A stretch of 64,000 nt of DNA from Mesorhizobium sp. B2-1-1 (GCF_006442975.2 NZ_CP083954.1:4967501-5031500), one strand, 5' to 3'; numbered from the stretch's first letter, positions 36,103 through 45,504 are shown. Made by a program: numbers and translations. Notes: generated by a model from the sequence alone, not told the origin.

Positions 36103-36120
36103 CACGGATTCCCGTCCGTG
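36103..36120. terminator. possible bidirectional hairpin between convergent genes
   Basis: CACGGA and TCCGTG form a six-base stem with a six-base loop between the katE stop and the stop of the convergent gene at 36159. No T-run follows on either side, so this is a weak candidate. Confidence 0.25.
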
Positions 36121-36158
36121 AGCGGCGGTTCGGCCAGCGGGATTCCAGTCGGTGCGGG

Positions 36159-36647
36159 CTAGGGGCGGTCTTGCTCCTTGGCCTCCCGCTGTTTTCTCAG
36201 CACTTCGTCGGTTCCGACCAGCTTCTTGGCTCCGCCTGGAATGGAGGTGGACACCACCGCTGGCGGGTCGCTTGCGGGAAAGGAATCTTCCAGACCGGCC
36301 TGCAGCTGATCCTCCAGCGTTTGCGGCTCTTCCGAGCGGCCGGGGGTTCTGCGGTCCTCTATCTTTTCCAGCGGTTGCTTCTTATCCGGCGATTCGTTCG
36401 CGTTCCTGATCCAGGCATAAAGCTGTTCGATCGCGAATTCCTTGATTGCCTCGAAATCGGCTCGATCGTCCTTGGTCGCCTCGATCTGATCGACCATGGC
36501 TTTCTCGAACCGGGCAAGGCTATCACCCCCGCAGGCCCGGGAAAGACGCAACAATGCCTCATGCAGCATCATCGGGGCGAAACGAGCCGAAGCCTCGAGT
36601 CTCAGTTGCTCTAAATGCTCTTGAGTGACGGCTTGGAGCTTTGACAT
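36159..36647 (-). CDS. hypothetical stress-associated protein, 162 aa
   Basis: The first about 90 residues are helical and charged. The C-terminal part is polar and includes EDSFPASDPPAVVSTS, a short motif found at the ends of several small rhizobial stress proteins. No signal or membrane segment is present. A perfect EcfG promoter (36676-36700) gives a leader of about 22 bases. It lies between katE and the Nramp-like gene. The function is unknown. Confidence 0.75.
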   Translation of the reverse strand: MSKLQAVTQEHLEQLRLEASARFAPMMLHEALLRLSRACGGDSLARFEKAMVDQIEATKDDRADFEAIKEFAIEQLYAWIRNANESPDKKQPLEKIEDRRTPGRSEEPQTLEDQLQAGLEDSFPASDPPAVVSTSIPGGAKKLVGTDEVLRKQREAKEQDRP

Positions 36648-36675
36648 GGACAGCCCTTTCTCTCACACGCATTTC

Positions 36676-36700
36676 AACGAGAGTTGACCGTGGATGTTCC
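36676..36700 (-). promoter_or_regulatory. EcfG-type promoter, perfect consensus
   Basis: On the minus strand GGAAC (36700-36696) is followed by N16 and CGTT (36679-36676). This is an exact match, with a predicted start about 22 bases before the ATG at 36647. Confidence 0.65.
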
Positions 36701-36732
36701 ACTGCGCCTGAACGTCCTTCCGCGCCGGCGAA

Positions 36733-38028
36733 CTACATGAACCAGGTCGCCACCAGTCCCGCGGACGCCGCAAAGACCGCTATGGTCGTCACGCCGCCCA
36801 GAATGTTGGTGGCCCTGCTGTTGACCTTGTCGCCCATGATCTTGCGATTGTTGGTCATGATGAGCATGAGAAGCAGCAGAGGTGGCGTCGAAAAACCCTG
36901 CACGATGCCGGACCAGACCAAGGCTTTCATCGGGTTGAAGCCAAAGAAATTGAGACCCACCGCCACCAGGGTGATCACTCCCGTCGCGATGTAGAATTTG
37001 GGCGCATGCCGGGGCTTGGCGTTCAGGCCATTCTTCCACCCCATGGCCTGCGCGAAATCGAAAGCGGCGCCGGCAGTCATGACCGGCACCGCCAGGAAGC
37101 CGACGCCGATCACCCCGGCCGCAAAGAGAATTCCGGCCGCGTCGCCGGCAAGCGGCCGCAGCGCTTCGGCCGCCTGCGCCGCCGTTTCGATCTGGGTATG
37201 CCCCGCCTCGTACAGCGTCGATCCGGTCGAAAGGATGATGAAATACATGATCAGGTTGGAAAAGATCATGCCGATCAGGATATCGCGCCGGGACCGGCGG
37301 AGTTCACCCTCGGTGGCTCCCTTGCGCTCTTCGAGGCTCGTCCTGCCCTTGGCGATCTCCTCCTCCACCTCCTGATTGGACTGCCAGGTGTAGAGATAGG
37401 CGGACAGCGTCGTGCCGATGATGGCGACGATGATGGACAGATATTCGCGGCTGAACTCGATTTTCGGCAGCAAGGTGCCGCGCAGCACCGAGACCACATC
37501 CGGCTTGGCGAGCACAGCGGAGACCACATAGGCGAGCAGGGCCAGTGCCAACCATCGGAATATGTTGCGGATTAGCTTGTAGGATCCGAACATCTGCAAG
37601 GCAAAAATAATCATCGCGACACCGATGACGACCGAGTTTGAAGGCAGCGGAACGAACAGCACGACAGCCGCCGACATCGCGCCAAGGTCGGCGGCTGCCT
37701 CGATCGTGTTGCCGATCAGCACGCCCACCAGCACGGACCACAGCAGCCAACGCGGATAGAAATCGGAAATGACCTTGAAAAGACCACGGCCCGACACCTG
37801 GCCAAGTTTGGACGAGAGATAGACGACGATGTACATCATCGGGAGAGTGACAGGAGCCGTCCACAAAAGGTCGGGCCCGAACCGGGCTCCGGCACTCGCA
37901 TAGGTGCCAATGGCCGAGCAATCGTCGTCAGCCGCCCCAGTGATCAGTCCGAGCCCGAGAGCGCGTGTGATGCCGCCGTCTTTTCGCTCTCCCTCGCTTC
38001 GGCCGGCATCGTCAGCTGCTCCACTCAT
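36733..38028 (-). CDS. Nramp-family divalent metal transporter-like protein
   Basis: This 431-residue inner-membrane carrier has about eleven membrane segments of the LeuT fold. The first helix reads GAADDDCSAI (about 31-40). In the subgroup I compare it with, the wording is usually DDDPSGI, and in classical Nramp it is DPGN. Here Pro is Cys37 and Gly is Ala39 at the unwound, metal-binding turn. The helix 6 Met motif of classical Nramp is also not seen (the region reads TLSAYLYTWQSNQEVEEE). A magnesium- or other ion-type relative is possible. No EcfG site faces this gene. I am sure of the superfamily but not the ion. Confidence 0.8.
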   Translation of the reverse strand: MSGAADDAGRSEGERKDGGITRALGLGLITGAADDDCSAIGTYASAGARFGPDLLWTAPVTLPMMYIVVYLSSKLGQVSGRGLFKVISDFYPRWLLWSVLVGVLIGNTIEAAADLGAMSAAVVLFVPLPSNSVVIGVAMIIFALQMFGSYKLIRNIFRWLALALLAYVVSAVLAKPDVVSVLRGTLLPKIEFSREYLSIIVAIIGTTLSAYLYTWQSNQEVEEEIAKGRTSLEERKGATEGELRRSRRDILIGMIFSNLIMYFIILSTGSTLYEAGHTQIETAAQAAEALRPLAGDAAGILFAAGVIGVGFLAVPVMTAGAAFDFAQAMGWKNGLNAKPRHAPKFYIATGVITLVAVGLNFFGFNPMKALVWSGIVQGFSTPPLLLLMLIMTNNRKIMGDKVNSRATNILGGVTTIAVFAASAGLVATWFM

Positions 38029-38434
38029 GGGAGATGCGTGTCCAACGAGACCACACGGGAAAAAATCATGTCGATTGTTCCGACCAAGTGCCGATGCCGA
38101 GATTGAGGTTCGAACCTCCGGTCAAGCTTTTTGTTCCTGTGGAAGCCAACCGCCAATGAAACGCAGCGCCCGCCTTGGCCGTTGATGCGGCTGGAGCCGC
38201 ATCGCCTTGAAGATCGACATGGATATGCCTGGGACCGACGGTCGAAAAGAGTGCGGTGAGGCTCTTCACCCGCACCTTCCCCTCGCCGGCCCGATCTATG
38301 GCGGGGCGGCGCTGCTCATGGCGACCCTCTGGATCCGGGAAAGCGGAAGGCGGCAGGCCCGACACGACCTGCGTGCCGTCTGACACCGAAGAATCGAAAC
38401 AAAAAGCCAACCGCGGGGCGATCCACAGCCGCTG
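38029..38434. other. intergenic stretch without a convincing gene
   Basis: These 406 bases separate the Nramp-like start from the stop of the 103-aa gene. A GGAAC complement at 38077-38081 has no TT at the needed distance. A plus-strand frame at 38219-38383 (54 codons, one hydrophobic stretch) lacks a clear ribosome site. A longer minus-strand frame at 38066-38410 shows no family features. I call no gene here. Confidence 0.5.
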
Positions 38435-38746
38435 TCAGGCGGAACCTCGTCCCGGTAATTGCGTCTCTTCGCTGACCTGCTTCCGCAACTCCTCACGCGC
38501 GCGTTCCACCTGGCCCTCGTCCGCGGATTGCGAGGCGCTGCGCCCCGACCGATCCAGCCTGTCCAACTCGTGCTCGACCGTTTGGCGAGAGCCCTCCGCC
38601 GGATCCTCTTCCGGATGGCTGTCCGCAGCCTGTTCCTGCCGCGTCTCTTCCCTGCCTCGGCGGTCGTTGCGCGTCGCGTCCTGGCTGCGATCGTCCTTGC
38701 CTGCGACGCTTCGATTTCCGCCGGCCGTTTTGTCTGTGTTGCTCAT
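38435..38746 (-). CDS. highly hydrophilic small protein, 103 aa
   Basis: The protein consists almost entirely of Asp, Glu, Arg, Gln, Ser and Gly residues with no hydrophobic core, so it should be disordered, like desiccation- or stress-related hydrophilins. AGGAAC stands before ATG 38746 as a plausible ribosome site. It is divergent from the oxidase genes at 38958. No EcfG site is visible upstream. The function is unknown. Confidence 0.55.
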   Translation of the reverse strand: MSNTDKTAGGNRSVAGKDDRSQDATRNDRRGREETRQEQAADSHPEEDPAEGSRQTVEHELDRLDRSGRSASQSADEGQVERAREELRKQVSEETQLPGRGSA

Positions 38747-38957
38747 GGCTAGTTCCTAAGCTTTCGCGGCGTGGAACCGTCCGATGCGCGTCCCGCGCCT
38801 TTGCCTGGAGAAACGGACATATCCGCCATTTGGTTGCGCTCCCGGCGCGCAAGCATCGGCCCGGCGCCAATCGCATGGCGGAGAAAAGCCGGCCATCGTT
38901 GCCAGCATCCTTTTACAGCGATTCGCGTTATCGCCTTGGCATCCATGGGGATTTCAC

Positions 38958-40088
38958 ATGGCAAGATGCACGGGCCCGTCCATCCGCCTGCGGCAACGGC
39001 GGCAATGGCCCATTGCGTCCGCCTTTGCACGTCCAGCTCGAAGCACGTCCGGCAGCCGTCTTCCAGGCGTCCTGAAATGGCTCGGCCTCGCGTCTACAGT
39101 GGTCTCGGCACCGGTCCTGAGCGGGTGCAGCGGCTGGCAATCCGCACTCCACGCACATGGTGCGAATGCCCGTGCGATTCTCGATCTCATCTGGTCTTTT
39201 GGCGCAGTGGCGACCATCACCTGGCTGCTCGTCATGCTGGCCCTGGCAATGGCGCTCTTCCATCAGCGCCGGGCACAAGCAGGACCCCCGCCGCTGGTCA
39301 TCGACAGCCATCAGGAGCACAGGTTTAACCGCGCGGTCGGAAGCGCCGTCGCGGCGACCGTGCTGGTTCTCGCCGCGCTGACGATAACGAGCTTCTTCGC
39401 CGGCAAATCCATCGCCTCGCTGGGCGGAAAGGAGACGCTCACCATCCGCATCACAGGGCATCAATGGTGGTGGGAAATACGCTATCCCAACGATGATCGG
39501 TCGCGCATGATTGTCACGGCGAACGAGATCCATCTTCCCGTCGGCGAACGGGTAAAGGTGGAACTCGATTCGACCGATGTCATTCACAGCTTATGGGTGC
39601 CAAGCCTGGCCGGTAAAAGGGACCTCATTCCGGGCCGGCCGAGCGAGATCACCCTCATTGCCGACAGGCCTGGTATCTATCGCGGCCAGTGCGCCGAGTT
39701 CTGCGGCTACCAGCATGCTCACATGGCCGTCACCGTCATCGCGGAAAGCCGCGAAGCGTTCGAGGCATGGCGGTCCAGACAAGACGCCGCCGCCATCGCG
39801 CCTGCCAGCGAGGAGGAACGCCGCGGCCAGCGGGCTTTTCTTTCCACCGGTTGCGCGCTCTGCCACACGATAAGGGGGACGCCGGCCAAGGGAGCGGTCG
39901 GGCCCGACCTTACCCATCTCGCAAACCGGCGTGCATTGGCCGCCGACACGCTGGCCATGACACCCGGCGCGCTCGCCGCGTGGATCGCCGATCCGCAATC
40001 CACAAAACCCGGCGCGAAGATGCCGCGCATTGCTCTCAGCGCCGACGATCTTCGTGCGGTCGTCACCTATCTTGGAAGTCTTGAATGA
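38958..40088 (+). CDS. coxB: cytochrome c oxidase subunit II fused to cytochrome c
   Basis: This 376-residue protein has a lipoprotein-like signal ending in LSGC (Cys57), two membrane helices, and a periplasmic CuA domain (GHQWWWEIRYP, DVIHSLWVPSL and CAEFCGYQHAHM for the copper ligands). A C-terminal cytochrome c domain with CALCH follows. The fusion defines caa3-type oxidases; Bradyrhizobium CoxM has the same plan. It receives electrons for the subunit I reaction centre. The ATG at 38958 follows GGGG; the n-region before the lipobox is long, so a later start is possible. Its stop overlaps the subunit I start. Confidence 0.9.
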   Translation: MARCTGPSIRLRQRRQWPIASAFARPARSTSGSRLPGVLKWLGLASTVVSAPVLSGCSGWQSALHAHGANARAILDLIWSFGAVATITWLLVMLALAMALFHQRRAQAGPPPLVIDSHQEHRFNRAVGSAVAATVLVLAALTITSFFAGKSIASLGGKETLTIRITGHQWWWEIRYPNDDRSRMIVTANEIHLPVGERVKVELDSTDVIHSLWVPSLAGKRDLIPGRPSEITLIADRPGIYRGQCAEFCGYQHAHMAVTVIAESREAFEAWRSRQDAAAIAPASEEERRGQRAFLSTGCALCHTIRGTPAKGAVGPDLTHLANRRALAADTLAMTPGALAAWIADPQSTKPGAKMPRIALSADDLRAVVTYLGSLE

Positions 40089-42028
40089 GTGGCGTTGCCG
40101 GGAAGACGGCTAGGCGAAAACAGGAAGCGGCCCTGAAAGGCATCCGCGACACCGGGCTCGACGAGGCAAGACTGCACGACTATCTGGCGCATGCCTGGCG
40201 GACGCCGAACGGCCTCTATGGTTGGCTGGTCACGGTCGACCACAAGCTGATCGCCCGGCGCTATATGGTGACGGCCTTCCTGTTCCTCGCCCTTGCAGGC
40301 CTGTCGGCACTTGCCATGCGGTTCCAGCTTGCCACGCCGGAGGCACGCCATATCGGCCCCGATCTCTACAACCAGCTCTTCACCATGCATGGCACGACGA
40401 TGATGTTCCTGTTCGCCGTACCGGTCATGGAAGCGTTCGCCATCTACCTGGTGCCGCTGATGATCGGCACCCGAAACGTCGCCTTCCCGCGGCTCAACGC
40501 CTTCAGCTACTGGGTCTATCTCTCCGGTGGGTTGATGATCTGGATCGCCTTCGCTTTCGACACCGGCGCGGATGCCGGCTGGTTTTCCTACGTGCCGCTC
40601 GCCGGACCTGAATATGGGATCGGCAAGCGCCCCGATTTCTGGGCGCAGATGGTGACCTACACCGAAGTGTCCGCACTCGCGGTCGCCGTCGAGATCATCG
40701 CGACTGTGTTCAAGCAGCGCGCCCCTGGCATGTCGCTCGATCGCATCCCGCTCTATGTCTGGTCAGTCCTCGTCATGGCTTTCATCATATTGTTCGCCAT
40801 GCCCGCGGTGATGGTGTCGAGCACCATGCTGATCCTCGACCGGCTGGTCGGCACCAGGTTCTTCGACCCGGCGGCGGGGGGCGACGCACTGCTCTGGCAG
40901 CACCTGTTCTGGTTCTTCGGCCACCCGGAGGTCTATATCATCTTCATTCCCGCGACCGGCTTCGTCTCGGCTATCCTGCCGAGCTTCGTGCGCCGTCCGG
41001 TCTTCGGCTATCTCGGGATCGTGCTGTCGCTGATCGCGATCGGCTTTCTTTCCTTCGGCCTGTGGGTGCACCATATGTTCGCCACGGGCCTGCCGCAGCT
41101 CGGCGAAAGCTTCTTCACCGCCTCCTCGATGATGATCGCCATTCCGAGCGGCATCCAGATCTTCTGCTGGATCGCGACGATCTGGGGCGGCCGGCCGATT
41201 TTTGCCACGCCGCTGCTTTTCGTGCTCGGCTTCATTTTCACCTTCGTGATTGGCGGGCTGACCGGAGTCATGGTCGCCTCGGTGCCGCTCGACCTGCAGG
41301 TGCACGACACCTATTTCGTCGTCGCGCATTTCCACTATGTGCTGGTCGGCGGCGCCGTCTTCCCCCTGCTCGGCGCCGTCTACTACTGGTTTCCCAAGAT
41401 CACTGGCCGCATGCTGTCCGAAAGGCTCGGCCGCTGGAATTTCTGGCTTGTCTTCATCGGCTTCAATCTCACCTTCTTCCCGATGCACATCCTTGGCTTG
41501 CAAGGCATGCCGCGGCGCGTCTACACCTATCCGCCGGCGAGCGGCTGGGGCGGCACGAACCTGTTCATCAGCATCTCGTCGCTGGTGGTGTTCGCCGGCT
41601 TCGCGCTTCTCGTCCTGAACATGCTGCTCAGCCTTCGCAACGGTCGCCTCGCGGGAGACAATCCCTGGGGGGCGAGCACACTGGAATGGGCAACGACGTC
41701 GCCGCCACCTTCCTACGATTTTTCGCGCCTGCCAGTGGTGACCCATCGCGAGCCGCTTTGGGCCGAACCCGACATACTCCCGGTGGTCGAGGGCCTGCGC
41801 GTCGATGCGCGCGAAGTGCTTGCCGGCACGGTCGCCGATGCGGTGCCGCAACTGCGCGTGCCATCGGCCGACAACTCGATCTGGCCGCTGCTCTCGGCCG
41901 TCGCCGTGGGTGGCGCGTTTCTGGGCTCGATTTACACGCCATGGGCGGTGGTCTGGGGCGCGATACCGGTCTCGATCGGCTTTATCTGCTGGTTCTGGCC
42001 GAAAGGCGAGCCGGAGGACGAAGAATGA
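40085..42028 (+). CDS. ctaD: cytochrome c oxidase subunit I with altered proton-channel residues
   Basis: This 647-residue heme-copper oxidase core keeps the heme and copper ligands: TMHGTTMMF, WFFGHPEVYI (His and Tyr cross-link region with the helix VI Glu), WVHHMFATG and VAHFHYVLVGG. Two proton-channel residues differ from canonical A-type enzymes. The D-channel Asp of IGAPDMAFPRMN is Asn131 here (IGTRNVAFPRLN), and the K-channel Lys of PTGIKVF is Gln358 (PSGIQIF). It should reduce oxygen to water, but pumping could differ. It overlaps both neighbours by 4 bases. A long polar C-terminal region ends in a last membrane pair. Confidence 0.92.
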   Translation: MSGVAGKTARRKQEAALKGIRDTGLDEARLHDYLAHAWRTPNGLYGWLVTVDHKLIARRYMVTAFLFLALAGLSALAMRFQLATPEARHIGPDLYNQLFTMHGTTMMFLFAVPVMEAFAIYLVPLMIGTRNVAFPRLNAFSYWVYLSGGLMIWIAFAFDTGADAGWFSYVPLAGPEYGIGKRPDFWAQMVTYTEVSALAVAVEIIATVFKQRAPGMSLDRIPLYVWSVLVMAFIILFAMPAVMVSSTMLILDRLVGTRFFDPAAGGDALLWQHLFWFFGHPEVYIIFIPATGFVSAILPSFVRRPVFGYLGIVLSLIAIGFLSFGLWVHHMFATGLPQLGESFFTASSMMIAIPSGIQIFCWIATIWGGRPIFATPLLFVLGFIFTFVIGGLTGVMVASVPLDLQVHDTYFVVAHFHYVLVGGAVFPLLGAVYYWFPKITGRMLSERLGRWNFWLVFIGFNLTFFPMHILGLQGMPRRVYTYPPASGWGGTNLFISISSLVVFAGFALLVLNMLLSLRNGRLAGDNPWGASTLEWATTSPPPSYDFSRLPVVTHREPLWAEPDILPVVEGLRVDAREVLAGTVADAVPQLRVPSADNSIWPLLSAVAVGGAFLGSIYTPWAVVWGAIPVSIGFICWFWPKGEPEDEE

Positions 42029-42627
42029 GACACCGGCCAACCGTCGACGTCAGCCACCTGCCCACCTATGATTTTGGATCGGCAAGCCCGATCTGGTGGG
42101 GAACGGTGGCCTTCATCACCCTTGAAGCAACCGGTTTTGCCCTGGCGATCGGCACCTATTTCTACCTGGCTGTGCAGGCGCGGCATTGGCCGATCGGAGC
42201 GCCGGCACCCGATCTCCTGCCGGGCACGGCAATATTGATCATTCTGCTTGCCAGCGCCGTCCCCAACCGTCTGATCGATCTTTGGGCGCGGCGGCAGGAC
42301 CTTGTGAAGGTGCGCATCGGCATCGTCGTCATGTCGATCGCCGGAATTCTTCCCCTGATCGTGCGCATCTGGGAATTTCCCGCGCTCCGGATCTCCTGGG
42401 ACCAGAACGCCTACGGGTCGATCGTCTGGTTCCTGCTCGGCCTGCACACGACACACCTCCTCACCGATGTCGGGGACACGATCGTGCTCGCCGTTCTCAT
42501 GTTCACCAAGAAAGGCAACACCGGACGCCACTTCAGCGACGTGTCGGACAATGCCTTCTACTGGGACTTCGTGGTCGTCTCATGGGTCGTGCTCTATCTC
42601 GTAATCTACTGGGTTCCGAGGATGTAA
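42025..42627 (+). CDS. cytochrome c oxidase subunit III
   Basis: This is a 200-residue membrane protein with about five helices of the subunit III fold. It has WWGTVAFITLEATGFALAIGTYFYL at the first pair, HTTHLLTDVGD in the middle and FYWDFVVVSWVVLY near the end, where the family carries HFVDVVWLFLF-like wording. It supports the stability and assembly of the oxidase core. ATG 42025 overlaps the subunit I stop (ATGA). It lacks the first two helices of long subunit III forms, as is usual for caa3-type short forms. Confidence 0.85.
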   Translation: MRHRPTVDVSHLPTYDFGSASPIWWGTVAFITLEATGFALAIGTYFYLAVQARHWPIGAPAPDLLPGTAILIILLASAVPNRLIDLWARRQDLVKVRIGIVVMSIAGILPLIVRIWEFPALRISWDQNAYGSIVWFLLGLHTTHLLTDVGDTIVLAVLMFTKKGNTGRHFSDVSDNAFYWDFVVVSWVVLYLVIYWVPRM

Positions 42628-42628
42628 C

Positions 42629-42970
42629 ATGCAGGCGATCCGCACGGGCGTTTCCTGGGCAGGCATGGCCACCGGACCAACGGCGTGGGCGATATCGCTG
42701 CAGCTCGACTATTCAATCGCATATTGGCAATGCGACGCCGGGTTTCAGCCCACTGTTCTGTTCTCGCTGACAGGCGCCGCCGTCGCGGCGCTGGGCGTCC
42801 TGTTGTCATGGCGCGCCGTTCATGATCCAGGGCACGGCACGAGCCCGCCCCTGAAGGCGCGCACGCGCGCGTTTCTGGCCAGGACTTCGGTAGGCATCGG
42901 GGCCCTGTTCACGCTCGTCATGCTGGCGCAAATGGCGGCCGGATTGATCTTCAGCGGATGCGAACTGTGA
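42629..42970 (+). CDS. small membrane protein of the oxidase operon, 113 aa
   Basis: Three hydrophobic segments are seen (about 8-25, 42-62 and 88-108). Cys35 and the Cys close to the end (SGCEL) are its only cysteines. It lies 1 base after subunit III and overlaps the triheme cytochrome by 13 bases, so it is part of the same transcript. It may be an assembly or accessory subunit; no family is recognised. Confidence 0.7.
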   Translation: MQAIRTGVSWAGMATGPTAWAISLQLDYSIAYWQCDAGFQPTVLFSLTGAAVAALGVLLSWRAVHDPGHGTSPPLKARTRAFLARTSVGIGALFTLVMLAQMAAGLIFSGCEL

Positions 42971-44445
42971 CTGTGCAGCGGAGCCGACGAGCGGTCATCC
43001 GCCCTGGGCAGCGTTTGCGTTGGCCTGCTGCAAGCGTTCCGTTCCTCGCCGTTCTCCTACGAATCGCGGCCGTCATGGCGTCGCTGGCGCCTGGCACGCC
43101 GCTGCGGGCGAACGAGATCCAGAAAGGCGAATATCTTGCCCGAGCCGCCGATTGCGTCGGCTGCCACACGTCCAATCCGAGCCGGCCTTTCGCCGGAGGC
43201 TATCGGGTGCCGACGCCGTTCGGCGATGTCTATTCCACCAACATCACACCGGACCCCGACACAGGCATCGGGCGCTATTCCGCCGACGAATTCGTGCGAG
43301 CCGTGCAGAAAGGCGTCAGACGCGACGGGGCCGATCTCTATCCCGCCATGCCATATGACAGCTTCGTCGGGATGAACCGCGAGGATGTGCTCGCGATCCG
43401 AGCCTACCTGCTCACGACCGCGCCGATTTCTCAGCCGTCGCCGCCAAACATACTGCCCTTTCCATTTAACCAGCGCTGGACGCTCTGGTTGTGGAAACTT
43501 GCCAACCTCCACGCCGGCGGCTTCGGACCAGATCCAAGCCGAACCGGCGCATGGAACAGGGGCGCCTACTTGGTGGAGGTGCTTGGCCACTGCGGCGCCT
43601 GCCACACTCCAAGGAATACGACGTTCGGCATGGATGAAGATCGCAAGCTTGCCGGCGGCAGCGCCGGTATCTGGCAGGCGTTCAACATCAGCGGCGACAA
43701 GATCGCGGGCATAGGCGGCTGGAGCGATGAGGAGCTGTTTCGGTTTCTCAAGACCGGCGCCATGCCTGGAAAGGCATATGCGGGCGGTCCGATGGCGGAA
43801 ACGGTCATGAACAGCCTGCAATATCTTTCGGACGACGACATTCATGCCATCGTCGCCTATCTCAGGACCGTGCCCGCCCAATCGGGAGACGAGAAGCGGC
43901 CGCGCTTCGCGTGGACCAATCCGCCCGCAGCCGCCCGCGATGCCGGGACGAAGACCAGCGTGGAGGGCAGCGGGGTCGCGGTGGGCGACGATCTCTACCG
44001 GTCGCTCTGCTCGGGATGTCATGGCCTGAATGGAGGCGGATCGGCGGATGGCACCTATCCATCACTGACCAACAACAGCACTCTCGGCGTAACCTCGCCT
44101 GAGAATGTCGTCATGACCATCCTTGAAGGCGTCAAGGCAGGCGGCGTCGCGGGCCGCAAATCGATGGCGGCCTTTGACGGCTGGCTGGACGACGGCCAGG
44201 TGGCGGCCCTTGCAAACTATGTGACAGCGCGCTTCGGAAACCCGCAAGTCAGCGTCACGGCAGCCGATGTGCGCCAGATGCGGGCAGGCTCGACGACAGA
44301 GCAGACGGTGCTGGTTCTGGCGGCCCAGGCGCTGGTGGCGGGCGGCATCGTATTTGCGCTTGGTCTGGCGCTTCTGCTCGCCAGACGCCTTCGCCTGAGA
44401 ATGCACCAGAGGCATCTCATATTCGTGTCGAGGGGCAGGCCATGA
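42958..44445 (+). CDS. triheme membrane-anchored cytochrome c
   Basis: This 495-residue protein has an N-terminal signal or anchor (about 24-50) and three CXXCH heme sites beginning at Cys66 (CVGCH), Cys212 (CGACH) and Cys351 (CSGCH). A C-terminal hydrophobic segment (about 445-470) follows. This is the plan of the cytochrome c subunit of periplasmic alcohol, aldehyde or gluconate dehydrogenases. No dehydrogenase partner is next to it. In this operon it may feed electrons from quinol or a dehydrogenase into the caa3-type oxidase. Confidence 0.87.
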   Translation: MRTVTVQRSRRAVIRPGQRLRWPAASVPFLAVLLRIAAVMASLAPGTPLRANEIQKGEYLARAADCVGCHTSNPSRPFAGGYRVPTPFGDVYSTNITPDPDTGIGRYSADEFVRAVQKGVRRDGADLYPAMPYDSFVGMNREDVLAIRAYLLTTAPISQPSPPNILPFPFNQRWTLWLWKLANLHAGGFGPDPSRTGAWNRGAYLVEVLGHCGACHTPRNTTFGMDEDRKLAGGSAGIWQAFNISGDKIAGIGGWSDEELFRFLKTGAMPGKAYAGGPMAETVMNSLQYLSDDDIHAIVAYLRTVPAQSGDEKRPRFAWTNPPAAARDAGTKTSVEGSGVAVGDDLYRSLCSGCHGLNGGGSADGTYPSLTNNSTLGVTSPENVVMTILEGVKAGGVAGRKSMAAFDGWLDDGQVAALANYVTARFGNPQVSVTAADVRQMRAGSTTEQTVLVLAAQALVAGGIVFALGLALLLARRLRLRMHQRHLIFVSRGRP

Positions 44446-44503
44446 GACGGTGTGCCGAAGCGTGGTGTACCTGTTCCGCCTTTCCGTGCAACGATGAACT
44501 GCC

Positions 44504-45448
44504 TCAGCTTGATATCTCGACCGAGCCCTTCTGAGAGGAACTCCCGGCAGCGCCGCGAGGGGCGCGAAAGACGTCCGCCAGCCAATCGATGAACACCCTG
44601 ATCCGCGAAGACAGATGGCGGCTCTGGGGATAGAGCACGGATACGGGTATCGGCGGTGGTGGGAAGGTTTCCAGTATCGGAACCAATTCCCCGGTGGCGA
44701 TCTGATGCTCTACGCGATAGCGCGGGACCTGTATCAACCCGAGCCCGGCGACGCCGGAGGCCGTGTAGATTTCGGCGCCCCGGACGACGATATCGTAGGG
44801 CAGTGGAATTTCCCTTGCCGCGCCGTCCATCTCGAATTCCAGCGCGTACGGCTGCCCTGTCGCGGAGGCGGTATAGGCAACCATGCGATGGCCGCCGAGA
44901 TCATCCGGTGTTGAAGGGACGCCGTGACGTTCAAGATAGGCTGGGCTCGCCAGGGTGAGTTGCTCGAATGCGGTTATGTGGCGACCGACCAGAGACGAGT
45001 CGGACAGTTCGCCGGCTCGCACGACGCAATCGACGCCTTCAGTGATGAGGTCGACCATCCGGTCGCCTTCGCTGAGGCTGAGCGAGATGCCGGGATAGCG
45101 CGTGATGAACTCGGGCAAGGCGGGCATGACGAAAAACCGCGCGATGGTCCCCTGCATATCCACACGAAGCGGACCCTTGGGTTCCGCATTCCTGAAGACG
45201 CTCTCCACCTCATCCAGGTCCGCAAGGAGCCGGATGCAGCGTTCATGGTAGAGTGCGCCATCGAGCGTCGGCCTCACATTTCGGGTTGTCCGTTCGAGGA
45301 GCCGAACGCCGAGATCCGCTTCCAGGCGCTGGATCGCATGGGTGGCAGTGGGCCGCGGAACCTGCAGGTCCCGCGAGGCCTGGGCAAAGCTCCCACGCTC
45401 GACGATCCTGACGAAGAGCCGCATGACGTCGATACGATCCATGACCAT
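44504..45448 (-). CDS. LysR family transcriptional regulator
   Basis: This 314-residue regulator has an N-terminal winged helix (RIDVMRLFVRIVERGSFAQAS, then PTATHAIQRLEADLGVRLLERTTRNVRPT) and a two-lobe effector domain. ATG 45448 and ATG 45442 are both possible starts. It is divergent from the tautomerase remnant and the SDR at 45813, and a short palindrome lies between them. It probably controls those genes; LysR proteins next to 4-OT/SDR genes often respond to quinones or aromatic compounds, which is only a hint. Confidence 0.88.
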   Translation of the reverse strand: MVMDRIDVMRLFVRIVERGSFAQASRDLQVPRPTATHAIQRLEADLGVRLLERTTRNVRPTLDGALYHERCIRLLADLDEVESVFRNAEPKGPLRVDMQGTIARFFVMPALPEFITRYPGISLSLSEGDRMVDLITEGVDCVVRAGELSDSSLVGRHITAFEQLTLASPAYLERHGVPSTPDDLGGHRMVAYTASATGQPYALEFEMDGAAREIPLPYDIVVRGAEIYTASGVAGLGLIQVPRYRVEHQIATGELVPILETFPPPPIPVSVLYPQSRHLSSRIRVFIDWLADVFRAPRGAAGSSSQKGSVEISS

Positions 45449-45504
45449 CTCGTAGTCGATTGTTATGGCTTTTGAAATGGTGATGTTGAAATCGGCTTTC
45501 TAGT

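Noticed and set aside
38077..38081. GGAAC complement upstream of the Nramp-like gene
   Set aside because: No TT occurs at the N18 or N19 distance, so it does not fit the EcfG pattern.
38219..38383. 54-codon plus-strand frame with one hydrophobic stretch
   Set aside because: No convincing ribosome site or promoter was found, and it is short enough to arise by chance.
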